Part shown: one piece after another, positions 1 to 10,182 of the stretch
How the letters are laid out: the number at the start of each line of letters is the position of its first letter
Position numbering within the stretch: the stretch's first letter is position 1
Origin: an uncultured bacterium
Lineage (GTDB): Bacteria; Actinomycetota; Coriobacteriia; Coriobacteriales; Coriobacteriaceae
DNA: 21,733 bases
Assembly (NCBI GenBank): GCA_905214615.1
Contig: CAJMMX010000040.1
Span: forward strand, 1 to 21,733
Direction: 5' to 3'
Translations under genes and position numbers: made by a program
The notes under the pieces: generated by a model
Databases searched by the model: none
The model's input: only the letters and a program-made list of their open reading frames with translations
What the model was told of the DNA's origin: nothing

Positions 1-70
1 TCGCTCCGGCTGCAAGCAGAGTCGCTCAGTGAGAAACTCAGCCCCCTCCGCCCCGGCCGGCCAGCTCAAT

Positions 71-3385
<3,315 letters not shown>

Positions 3386-3386
3386 G

Positions 3387-4826
3387 TTAGTTCTCCTCGG
3401 TCGCAGCGTTCTCGGACTCGGCGAAATTCCAGCCGGCGAGGCGGTCCTTCGCGGTGTCGATGTCCAGGTAGTTCTCCTCGCCGTCCATGAGTCGCGTAAA
3501 GGCGGTAAAGAGATAGTGGGCATCGGTGGGGCCAGGCGAGGCCTCGGGGTGGTACTGGACCGAGAAGCACGGGGCTTCGAGCAGCTGGATGCCCTCGGCG
3601 GTGCCGTCGTTAAGGTTCACATGCGTCAGGCGAATGCGGCCGAAGCGCTCGTTCATCACGACCGGCGCGATTCCGCGGCGCACCCAAACGCGCAGATCTC
3701 CATCGACCGCATGCTCGGTCTCGCCGCCGGAAAGTTCGGGGACAAGCTTGCCCAAGCTGGGGAACAGCAGGCCAAAGCCATGGTTTTGTGCGGTAATCTC
3801 CACGCGACGGCTTACCAGGTTCATGACCGGCTGGTTGCCACCGCGGTGACCGAACTTAAGCTTTTCCATTTGGGCGCCGCAGGCCAGGCTGATCATCTGG
3901 TGACCGAGGCAAATGCCAAAGACCGGCACCTTGCCGATCAGCTGCTGTACCTGCTCATAGGTCTCCACCACGGCATCGGGGTCGCCGGGGCCGTTGGACA
4001 AAAAGACGCCATCGGGATTCATGTCGAGTACCTGCTGGGCGGGCGTACCCCACGGCACGACGGTGAGATCGCAGCCGGCACGGACCAGGCCCTCCAGAAT
4101 ACCGCGCTTCACACCGCAGTCGTAGGCGACCACTTTGTGACGGGCAGGAGCGGCAGCCGCAAGCGCAAAGTCATGCGTGGCAGGCAGGTCGGCGGCCACA
4201 AACTCGTGAGGCGCGGGGCAACTTACGGTCTTGACCAGGTTCTCGCCTACCAGCGTGGGCGCAGCGGACAAGCGCTCGGCAAGCTCGTCGACGTCGAAGA
4301 TCTCGGTCGAGATAATGCCCATCTTGGAACCATTGTCGCGCAGATGGCGCACCAGAGCGCGGGTGTCGACGCCCTCGATAGCGACGATGCCGTGAGCGCG
4401 CAGGTACTCCGGCACGCTGACGGCCGAGCGCCAGTTAGAAGGCGTGGCGCACATGTCGCGAACGATCATGCCACGCATGGCCGGAGCGCTCGCAGGGCGC
4501 ACGGCGCCGCCGGGGAAGGCCGACTGGACATCGGTCTCGTCGATACCGTAGTTGCCGATCTGCGGATAGGTCATGGTTACGATTTGGCCGGCATAGCTCG
4601 GGTCGGTCATGACCTCAAAGTAGCCCTCAAGCGAGGTGTTGAAGCAGACCTCGCCGGTTGCGGTACCCTCGGCACCACATGCACGGCCATAAAAAATGGT
4701 CCCATCCTCAAGATACAGGATGCAGGGACCGCAGGTGCGCTTGCTGGTTTTTGCCAGCATACGCTGGCACAACTCGCTGGGCGCGATGGTGCGGGCGGCA
4801 GCGCCCGCGGTATGGTTGTTCGCCAT
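3387..4826 (-). CDS. carA: Carbamoyl-phosphate synthase small (glutaminase) subunit
   Basis: CarA hydrolyses glutamine and channels ammonia to CarB. The 479-aa protein has the CPSase N-terminal domain (about residues 35-180, with FNTSLEGYFEVMTDPSYAGQ) followed by a class I glutamine amidotransferase domain. The nucleophile Cys306 sits in GICLGHQ, and His426/Glu428 in HPEASPGP complete the triad. The start MANNHTAG is chosen over an ATG 21 bases upstream because GGAAGGAG lies just before it. The protein is about 100 residues longer than E. coli CarA (382 aa, recalled). There is a roughly 35-residue N-terminal extension. There is also an insertion of about 35-40 residues at about 353-398, between the NHGFG and LTHVNLNDGT motifs. 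It is the first gene of the carAB operon, and stop and next start are separated by one base. Confidence 0.97.
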   Translation of the reverse strand: MANNHTAGAAARTIAPSELCQRMLAKTSKRTCGPCILYLEDGTIFYGRACGAEGTATGEVCFNTSLEGYFEVMTDPSYAGQIVTMTYPQIGNYGIDETDVQSAFPGGAVRPASAPAMRGMIVRDMCATPSNWRSAVSVPEYLRAHGIVAIEGVDTRALVRHLRDNGSKMGIISTEIFDVDELAERLSAAPTLVGENLVKTVSCPAPHEFVAADLPATHDFALAAAAPARHKVVAYDCGVKRGILEGLVRAGCDLTVVPWGTPAQQVLDMNPDGVFLSNGPGDPDAVVETYEQVQQLIGKVPVFGICLGHQMISLACGAQMEKLKFGHRGGNQPVMNLVSRRVEITAQNHGFGLLFPSLGKLVPELSGGETEHAVDGDLRVWVRRGIAPVVMNERFGRIRLTHVNLNDGTAEGIQLLEAPCFSVQYHPEASPGPTDAHYLFTAFTRLMDGEENYLDIDTAKDRLAGWNFAESENAATEEN

Positions 4827-4835
4827 AATTCTCCT

Positions 4836-4950
4836 TCCCGGTCTCACAGGACCGGCTTAAAGGTGTGTAGTTAGGCCTCGCGGTATTGTAACCGCAAGCA
4901 TGCCTCATGGCGTTAATTTCATCGAAATGTTTACGAAATGATAATTATGA
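4836..4950 (-). promoter_or_regulatory. carAB 5' leader and putative promoter region
   Basis: The 208-base gap upstream of carA holds two small hairpins on the carA strand. One has stem GCGGT/ACCGC (4880-4884 with 4891-4895), whose loop is TACAAT, a good -10 hexamer. The other has stem CCGGTC/GACCGG (4838-4843 with 4850-4855), ending a few bases before the GGAAGGAG ribosome site. No convincing -35 lies 16-18 bases upstream of TACAAT, so the promoter is tentative. Further upstream (about 4905-4980) the DNA is AT-rich. I do not see a PyrR-type antiterminator or a U-tract terminator in the leader. Confidence 0.35.
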
Positions 4951-4985
4951 CTTTCTATGCATAATAATTTTTCTGGGACGAGGAT

Positions 4986-5027
4986 TAAAAAAATCATCCC
5001 GCGGGGCTTGTGGCTCACGCGGGATGA
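4986..5027 (-). terminator. Rho-independent terminator after the 5035-6000 gene
   Basis: A perfect 10-bp stem TCATCCCGCG/CGCGGGATGA (4994-5003 with 5018-5027) is followed on the minus strand by seven uninterrupted T residues (4987-4993). It starts eight bases after the TAA of the upstream membrane-protein gene, so it closes the ABC-exporter operon and separates it from carAB. Confidence 0.93.
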
Positions 5028-5034
5028 TGGCGTC

Positions 5035-6000
5035 TTACTTTTTCTTGTCCTGTTCCAGCAGATCGGACGGCGTTCGGTCGGGCTTGCCGCCGCGGAAAAT
5101 CTCGCGACCATGCAGACGATGTTCCAGGTCACGTTCGGCCTTTTCCTCGTCAATCTTGGTCTGGCTCACCACCGGGTCCTCGATCAGCGACGAAACCGAG
5201 TTCACCTGTTTTTGAATGCGCTCGGCAATGGTGTCGTCCATGCTTACGATACGCATCTTCCAGTCGATACTCGTGGCGTTGGATGAGCTCTTGGTCCACA
5301 CGAACGTCAAAATGGCGCTCTGATGACCCCGCGCGGGAAACATGCCAAAAAAGGAATCGTGCTGAATGTTGCTATCCTCGTCGATATAGGCGTGAACGTT
5401 ATACACCACGCGGTCAATTTTGTCGTTGAGCAGGGCGTTGGTCGCAAGCGCCGCGGCCTGGATCTGCCCGTTGGACAGCAGCTCGAGCTCATTGGCAGAC
5501 GACGTGTCCAACACCGTCACCTCAACCGTGCCCGTGCGCTCATCGGCCTCGTCGACAGAAAAATCGAGCGGGAACTGCGTAAAGCCGTTGCCCCATTCGA
5601 GTCCACCCTTGAGCGCGGTCGAGACGGTATCCACCGAAACGCTCTCGGACAGGTTGGCGGTATTCAGACGGCGCATCACGCCGTAGCCGATCTGCATGCC
5701 CACGATCAGCACCAGAATACCGATGACCACGGCCATCGCGGTCTTCGTAATGGTATGGCTCACCTGCGAGCCCGAAGGATCGTCCTCGGACAGCGGGTCG
5801 ATATGTTTTGCCTGGCTCGCGCGGTCCTCGCTGCGCAGCTGCGCTAGCGCCGCTTTGTCACCGCGCTTGGCCGCAGCCTCCTTCTCACGCATGCGCTCGG
5901 TTCGCTTTTTGGCGAGCGTAGGATCCAAGACGCCGGATGCATCGATTTCGGAGAATAACTCCGTCACTTCTTCCGGAGTCAAAGGGTTCTTGTCAGCCAT
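5035..6000 (-). CDS. Single-pass membrane protein of unknown function, downstream of ABC exporter
   Basis: I do not recognise this 321-aa protein. It has a charged N-terminal cytoplasmic region of about 85 residues (Lys/Glu/Arg-rich, probably helical). One strong transmembrane helix follows at about residues 86-108, around AVVIGILVLIVGMQIGYGV. The rest is a roughly 170-residue domain of alternating beta-like segments (about 115-260) and a charged C-terminal tail ending in DLLEQDKKK. Positive residues after the helix (MRR) leave orientation open, although the C-terminal domain is probably extracytoplasmic. Its ATG lies 19 bases after the stop of the ABC exporter gene, with an AGGAAG ribosome site, so the two are probably one operon ending at the terminator near 5.0 kb. 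A role as accessory or substrate-contacting partner of the exporter is only a guess from context. Confidence 0.85.
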   Translation of the reverse strand: MADKNPLTPEEVTELFSEIDASGVLDPTLAKKRTERMREKEAAAKRGDKAALAQLRSEDRASQAKHIDPLSEDDPSGSQVSHTITKTAMAVVIGILVLIVGMQIGYGVMRRLNTANLSESVSVDTVSTALKGGLEWGNGFTQFPLDFSVDEADERTGTVEVTVLDTSSANELELLSNGQIQAAALATNALLNDKIDRVVYNVHAYIDEDSNIQHDSFFGMFPARGHQSAILTFVWTKSSSNATSIDWKMRIVSMDDTIAERIQKQVNSVSSLIEDPVVSQTKIDEEKAERDLEHRLHGREIFRGGKPDRTPSDLLEQDKKK

Positions 6001-6019
6001 AAACTTCCTGTCATATCAA

Positions 6020-7792
6020 TCAGTCGAGCTCGTGCGCACGCGCACCTTCGAACTGCATTCGATAGTAACGGGCATAAGTGCCGCCACGGGCGAGAAGCTC
6101 CTCGTGCGTGCCACGCTCCACAACGCGACCATGCTCAACGGTCGCAATCTCATCGGCGTGCTTAATGGTCGAAAGACGGTGGGCGATGATGATTGTGGTA
6201 CGGCCGCGTGCCAGCTCCTCGAGTGACTCCTGCACCGCCTCCTCGCTCTCGTTATCCAAAGCACTCGTCGCCTCGTCCAAAATCAGGATCTTGGGGTTCT
6301 TGAGAAACACGCGCGCAATGGCAACGCGTTGCTTCTGTCCGCCCGAAAGACGGCTGCCACGCTCGCCCACGACCGTGTCATAACCCTGTGGAAGCGACTC
6401 GATAAAGGCATCGATGTTGGCGCGACGGGCGGCCTCGGCGATCTCTCCTGCCGTAGCGCCCGGCTTGCCGTAGGCGATGTTCTCGCCAATCGTGCCGTCA
6501 AACAGATAGACATCCTGCTGCACCAGGCCGATGGCGCGACGCAGGCTCTGCTGCGTCACATCACGCACGTCCTGGCCGTCGATGCTAATGGATCCGGCAG
6601 CCACGTCATAAAAGCGCGGCAGCAGCGAACAGGTCGTGGACTTGCCGCCGCCCGAAGGGCCAACCAAAGCGATGGTCTGCCCGGGCTTGATGGACAGATT
6701 CATATGGTCGATAACGGGACGCTCTTCGGCATCGCCCTCGCCCAGCTCAACGTCCTCGTAGTTAAAGCACACGTCGTGATACTCCACGGCGCCGGCAGTC
6801 ACCTGCAGATCCGTAGCGCCCGGCTTGTCCTGGATATCCGGCGCGGTCGAGAGCACCTCGTCCATGCGCTTAAAGCCGGCGATGGCCTTCTGATACGTTT
6901 CGGCCGAATTGACGAGTGTCTCGAGCGGCGTGCAGAACAGCGAAATATAGAGTGCAAAGGTCGCCATATCGACCGCCTGCAGCTGTCCCTGGGCGACCAG
7001 CCAGCCGCCCAGCAGCACCACGATCACATAGAGCACACCCGAGAGCAGGCCATACGTCGCGGTATAGACGCCCATGGCGTGATACATGTTCTCCTTGGAC
7101 GAAAGATAGCGATTGTTGGAGGCGCGGAACTTGAAGCGTTCGGTCTCCTCATTGGCAAAACTCTTGACCACGCGCATGCCCGCCAGCGAATCCTGCAGCT
7201 GCGCATTGATGCCGCTGATCTTTTTGCGGTTGTCGCTAAAGACCTCGCGCATGCGCATGTTCTGCCAAAACATGATGACCGCAAACGCCGCCGTCACCAC
7301 GGCCATGGCGAGCGCCAGCACCGGGGCGATGGTAAAGAGGATCACAAACGAGCCGATAATCTCGATGCCGCAGATGATGATCCACTCGGGCACGTGGTGC
7401 GCCGCCTCGCAGATATCGAACAGGTCGTTGACCACGCGGCTCATCATGTCGCCCGAGCTGTTGCGGTCAAAGTACGCAAAGCTAAAGCGCTCATACTGGT
7501 CAAACAGGCCCTCGCGCATCTTGGACTCCATACGCGCGCCCATCACGTGACCCCAATAGCTCACAAAATAGCGGCAGGCGCAACGGATGATATACATCAG
7601 CACCAAACCCACCGCGATCATACCGAGCGCCTGCATAATGGCAGCCTGACCCTGGGTAAACAACCCGCCGGTCAGATTGCGCAGAATAATAGGAAACGCA
7701 AGGTCAATGGCAGCAAGCACCAGAGCGCAAACAGTATCGGCAACAAAAAGCCCCATCTGGGGCTCGTAATACGAGAGAAACCTTTTAAACAT
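6020..7792 (-). CDS. ABC exporter, fused transmembrane and ATPase domains (MsbA/LmrA-like)
   Basis: The 590-aa half-transporter has six transmembrane helices in the first roughly 310 residues and a C-terminal ATPase domain, the usual exporter order. In the ATPase domain I see Walker A GPSGGGKST (378-386), Q-loop Gln425, signature LSGGQ (482-486), Walker B ILILDE (502-507), D-loop SALD, and H-loop His538 in AHRLSTIKHAD. All catalytic residues are intact. A normal transporter would need two copies, so this one is likely a homodimer because no second half-transporter is adjacent. The substrate cannot be read from the sequence; lipid, drug or peptide export are all possible. The ATG at 7792 has a GAGG ribosome site. 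It leads a two-gene operon with the membrane protein at 5035-6000. Confidence 0.95.
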   Translation of the reverse strand: MFKRFLSYYEPQMGLFVADTVCALVLAAIDLAFPIILRNLTGGLFTQGQAAIMQALGMIAVGLVLMYIIRCACRYFVSYWGHVMGARMESKMREGLFDQYERFSFAYFDRNSSGDMMSRVVNDLFDICEAAHHVPEWIIICGIEIIGSFVILFTIAPVLALAMAVVTAAFAVIMFWQNMRMREVFSDNRKKISGINAQLQDSLAGMRVVKSFANEETERFKFRASNNRYLSSKENMYHAMGVYTATYGLLSGVLYVIVVLLGGWLVAQGQLQAVDMATFALYISLFCTPLETLVNSAETYQKAIAGFKRMDEVLSTAPDIQDKPGATDLQVTAGAVEYHDVCFNYEDVELGEGDAEERPVIDHMNLSIKPGQTIALVGPSGGGKSTTCSLLPRFYDVAAGSISIDGQDVRDVTQQSLRRAIGLVQQDVYLFDGTIGENIAYGKPGATAGEIAEAARRANIDAFIESLPQGYDTVVGERGSRLSGGQKQRVAIARVFLKNPKILILDEATSALDNESEEAVQESLEELARGRTTIIIAHRLSTIKHADEIATVEHGRVVERGTHEELLARGGTYARYYRMQFEGARAHELD

Positions 7793-7827
7793 GCAATCCT
7801 CGAAGAGAAATAAATAGCGTGAGAAAT

Positions 7828-7840
7828 CCGGTTGAACCGG
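7828..7840. promoter_or_regulatory. 13-bp palindrome upstream of the ABC exporter
   Basis: CCGGTT-G-AACCGG is a perfect 6+1+6 palindrome centred about 42 bases upstream of the exporter start codon. Its position in the likely promoter zone makes an operator plausible, but the promoter itself is not clear and no regulator gene lies next to it. It could equally be a chance palindrome in GC-rich DNA. Confidence 0.3.
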
Positions 7841-7887
7841 TCAGGCTGAAAACAAAGCGTCCCAACAAGCATAACGCCGATGTTCTG

Positions 7888-8006
7888 GCAGCGTCAGCGA
7901 AAACGTCCCTAAGCGAGCAAGGTGCCTTGAAAGAGGAGCGACGCGTACTTCGGTACGCGAGCGACGATTGAAAGGCAGATTGCCGCTTAGGGGCGTTTGC
8001 AGCGTC
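7888..8006. repeat. Near-palindromic element with terminal inverted repeats and flanking 8-bp direct repeats
   Basis: The outer arms 7901-7915 and 7984-7998 pair over 15 contiguous positions (one G-T). Inner arms pair partly. The centre is a perfect 7-bp CGCGTAC/GTACGCG stem (7942-7948 with 7953-7959) closed by a TTCG loop. The octamer GCAGCGTC occurs on both sides, at 7888-7895 and 7999-8006. The right copy abuts the inverted repeat; the left copy is five bases from it. No reading frame inside looks real. It could be a miniature transposable element, a dispersed intergenic repeat of this genome, or a structured RNA; one copy cannot decide. Confidence 0.55.
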
Positions 8007-8011
8007 GACTC

Positions 8012-8039
8012 GTTACGCGGTTTGGTAAAACCGCGTAAC
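8012..8039 (-). terminator. Perfect 12-bp hairpin immediately after the NUDIX gene
   Basis: The stem GTTACGCGGTTT/AAACCGCGTAAC (8012-8023 with 8028-8039) has a GGTA tetraloop and no mismatch. It begins directly after the TAG stop of the NUDIX gene on the minus strand, where a transcription end would be expected for the purA-purD-NUDIX group. There is no T-tract after it, so it is either a U-less terminator, a 3'-end stabilising hairpin, or part of the repeat cluster beside it. Confidence 0.45.
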
Positions 8040-8735
8040 CTAGAGCTCCGCGCCCCCAAGGCGATGCGCGATGCTATCGCAGGCCAAGGCGCCCACGACG
8101 GTCTTGGCGTCTTCGATCTTGCCGTCGAGTACGGCGTCGATCAGCTCGTGCAGCGGCACCAGGTCCACGTTGACAAACTCGTCATCATCGGGGTTGGGCG
8201 CATCAAACTCGAGCTTGGTAGCCAAGTAGATGTGAATGATCTCGTCACAGAAGCCGCAGGACGTGACAATCGACGTCAAAAAGCGAATGCGACCGGCCCT
8301 AAAGCCCGTCTCCTCATGCAGCTCGCGCTTGGCGCAATCGAGCGGGTCCTCGCCTGGATCGAGCTTGCCGGCGGGAATCTCGACCGTCACGCGGTCGATG
8401 GCGGTGCGGTACTGACGCACCAGTACAATCTTGCCGCTCTCGGTCAGTGCCACAACGGCCGCCGCACCCGGATGGCGAACGATATCGCGGGCGCTGCGGT
8501 GACCGTTGGGCAGCTCAACCTCAAGACGGTGGACGTCGAGGATCTTGCCCTTCCAGGCACACTCCTCCGAAAGAATCTTCTCGTGCAGCTCGGCATCGTG
8601 CGGGTCGTCGTCGCCCAGCACCAGCGACGGCCCGTCAGCGACCTCGCCACCAGGCTCGCCCTCGGCGTGCCCATACATGCGGCTGCCCTCTTCGACGATC
8701 TGCGCGTCCACGAGCTCTTCGTTCTTCTCGTCCAT
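8040..8735 (-). CDS. NUDIX hydrolase, ADP-ribose pyrophosphatase-like
   Basis: The 231-aa protein carries a complete NUDIX box at residues 123-145: Gly123, Glu129, then Arg137-Glu138-Leu139, Glu141-Glu142 and Gly144. The fold context (HPGAAAVVAL, VLVRQYR, VEIPAGKLDPGE, and TSIVTSCGFCDE after the box) matches ADP-ribose pyrophosphatases, which cleave ADP-ribose to AMP and ribose 5-phosphate using Mg2+. The first roughly 50 residues are an acidic, low-complexity extension that such enzymes usually lack. The start MDEKNEE (8735) is preferred over an ATG nine bases upstream because AGAGGA is correctly spaced for it and would overlap the upstream one. It lies 21 bases after purD and is probably co-transcribed with it. 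Confidence 0.9.
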   Translation of the reverse strand: MDEKNEELVDAQIVEEGSRMYGHAEGEPGGEVADGPSLVLGDDDPHDAELHEKILSEECAWKGKILDVHRLEVELPNGHRSARDIVRHPGAAAVVALTESGKIVLVRQYRTAIDRVTVEIPAGKLDPGEDPLDCAKRELHEETGFRAGRIRFLTSIVTSCGFCDEIIHIYLATKLEFDAPNPDDDEFVNVDLVPLHELIDAVLDGKIEDAKTVVGALACDSIAHRLGGAEL

Positions 8736-8756
8736 CCGTCTCATTCCTCTCGGACT

Positions 8757-10061
8757 TTAGGCATCCCAGGCGTCGCGGCCACGCAGCGCGCGCAGACCGA
8801 TGTCATGACGCAGGGTCTTGCCCTCAAAATCAATCTTCTCGCAAGCCTCGTAGGCAAGGTTGCGGGCGTTCTCGAACGTGTCGCCCAGCGCGGTCACGGC
8901 AAGCACACGGCCGCCGTTGGTCACGAGCTGGCCATCCACCACGGCGGTGCCGGCATGGTACACGGTCACGTTCTCCATGGCCTCGGCGTCGGCGATGCCG
9001 GTGATGACTTTGCCCTTCTCGTAGCTGCCGGGGTAGCCCGCGCTCGTCAGGACAACAGCCACGGCCCACTCGTCACGCCAATCGAGCTCAATCTGATCGA
9101 GCTCGCAGTTGGCACAAGCCAGCATGACCTCGACCAGGTCGTTCTTGAGGCGCGGCAGCACGACCTGCGTCTCAGGGTCGCCAAAGCGGGCGTTGAACTC
9201 CAGCACCTTGGGGCCGGCGGGGGTGAGCATAAAGCCTCCGTACAGGCAGCCGCGGTAGTCGATGCCCTCGGCGACAAGCTCGGCCACGGTCTGCTCCATG
9301 ACCGCCACCATCGTGGCGTGCTCCTCGTCGGTCACGATGGGCACCGGGCTGTAAACGCCCATGCCGCCGGTGTTGGGGCCAAGGTCGCCCTCGAGCGCAC
9401 GCTTGTGATCCTGCGAGGTGGCCATAGGACGCACGGTCTTGCCGTCGGTAAAGGCCAGCAGCGAGCACTCGGGGCCAACCAGCATTTCCTCAATGACAAC
9501 GGTGTTGCCGGCATCGCCAAAGGTGCCGCCAAAGCACTCGCGCACGGCTTCCTCGGCCTGCGCAAGCTCAGTCGCCACGATAACGCCCTTGCCCGCGGCC
9601 AGGCCGTCAGCCTTCACGACCAGCGGGGCACCCTGCTCGCGCACATAGGCAAGAGCCGAAGCCTCGTCAGTAAACGAGCCGTAGGCGGCCGTCGGAATGC
9701 CGGCACGCTCCATGAGCTGCTTGGAGAACAGCTTGGAGCCCTCCATCTGAGCGCCCTCGGCACCCGGGCCAAAGCAGGGAATGCCCGCCGCGCGCACGGC
9801 ATCGGCTACGCCCGCCACGAGCGGAGCCTCGGGGCCAATTACCACAAGTCCGCATCCGTGGCTCTGGGCAAACGCCGCCACGGCCGCAGGATCGCAATCG
9901 TCGAGAACCACGTTCTCGCCGCAGCTCGCGGTGCCGCCGTTACCCGGCGCAATGTAGAGCTTGCCGGCGCGCGGTGATGCTGCGAGCTTAGCTGCCAGAG
10001 CATGCTCGCGGCCGCCGCTGCCCAACAACAGGATGTCGATGGTTTGAGTGTCCGCCTTCAA
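8757..10061 (-). CDS. purD: Phosphoribosylamine-glycine ligase (GAR synthetase)
   Basis: PurD joins glycine to 5-phosphoribosylamine using ATP, the second step of purine synthesis. The 434-aa product opens with the nucleotide-fold motif LLLGSGGREHA (residues 11-21), then GPEAPLVAGVAD. The ATP-grasp core shows PLVVKADGLAAGKGVIVA, GGMGVYSP and LEFNARFGDPETQ, and the C-terminal domain ends with LRHDIGLRAL. No upstream ATG fits the homology. A TTG at 10061 is preceded by GAGGAGG with a five-base gap and places the GSGGREHA motif at the usual distance from the N-terminus, so I take TTG as the start. It is 121 bases downstream of purA, with a hairpin in the gap, and 21 bases upstream of the NUDIX gene. 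Confidence 0.96.
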   Translation of the reverse strand: MKADTQTIDILLLGSGGREHALAAKLAASPRAGKLYIAPGNGGTASCGENVVLDDCDPAAVAAFAQSHGCGLVVIGPEAPLVAGVADAVRAAGIPCFGPGAEGAQMEGSKLFSKQLMERAGIPTAAYGSFTDEASALAYVREQGAPLVVKADGLAAGKGVIVATELAQAEEAVRECFGGTFGDAGNTVVIEEMLVGPECSLLAFTDGKTVRPMATSQDHKRALEGDLGPNTGGMGVYSPVPIVTDEEHATMVAVMEQTVAELVAEGIDYRGCLYGGFMLTPAGPKVLEFNARFGDPETQVVLPRLKNDLVEVMLACANCELDQIELDWRDEWAVAVVLTSAGYPGSYEKGKVITGIADAEAMENVTVYHAGTAVVDGQLVTNGGRVLAVTALGDTFENARNLAYEACEKIDFEGKTLRHDIGLRALRGRDAWDA

Positions 10062-10110
10062 GGGTGCCTCCTCTATGGATGAACGGCCCGCCAACCATGC
10101 GGACCCATTA

Positions 10111-10160
10111 CAAAGCAAATATACCCCTCGGCCGCCCGCTTGGGCTGCAAAGGGGTATAT
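10111..10160 (-). terminator. Hairpin between purA and purD
   Basis: A perfect 10-bp stem ATATACCCCT/AGGGGTATAT (10119-10128 with 10151-10160) encloses an inner GCCC/GGGC stem. It starts 22 bases after the purA stop. On the minus strand it is followed by only a weak T-run (TTTGCTTTG). It may terminate part of the purA transcript or stabilise its 3' end. I do not see a separate purD promoter, so read-through into purD is likely. Confidence 0.5.
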
Positions 10161-10182
10161 CGCAATAACCGAATAGTGCCGA

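Noticed and set aside
1..70. Possible start of another gene after carB
   Set aside because: No ATG and no well-placed ribosome site with a start codon is visible on the minus strand in these 70 bases, and no clear terminator is seen either.
7968..9977. A 669-codon plus-strand frame across the NUDIX gene and purD
   Set aside because: It is antisense to two firmly identified genes and begins inside the repeat element. There is no family signature.
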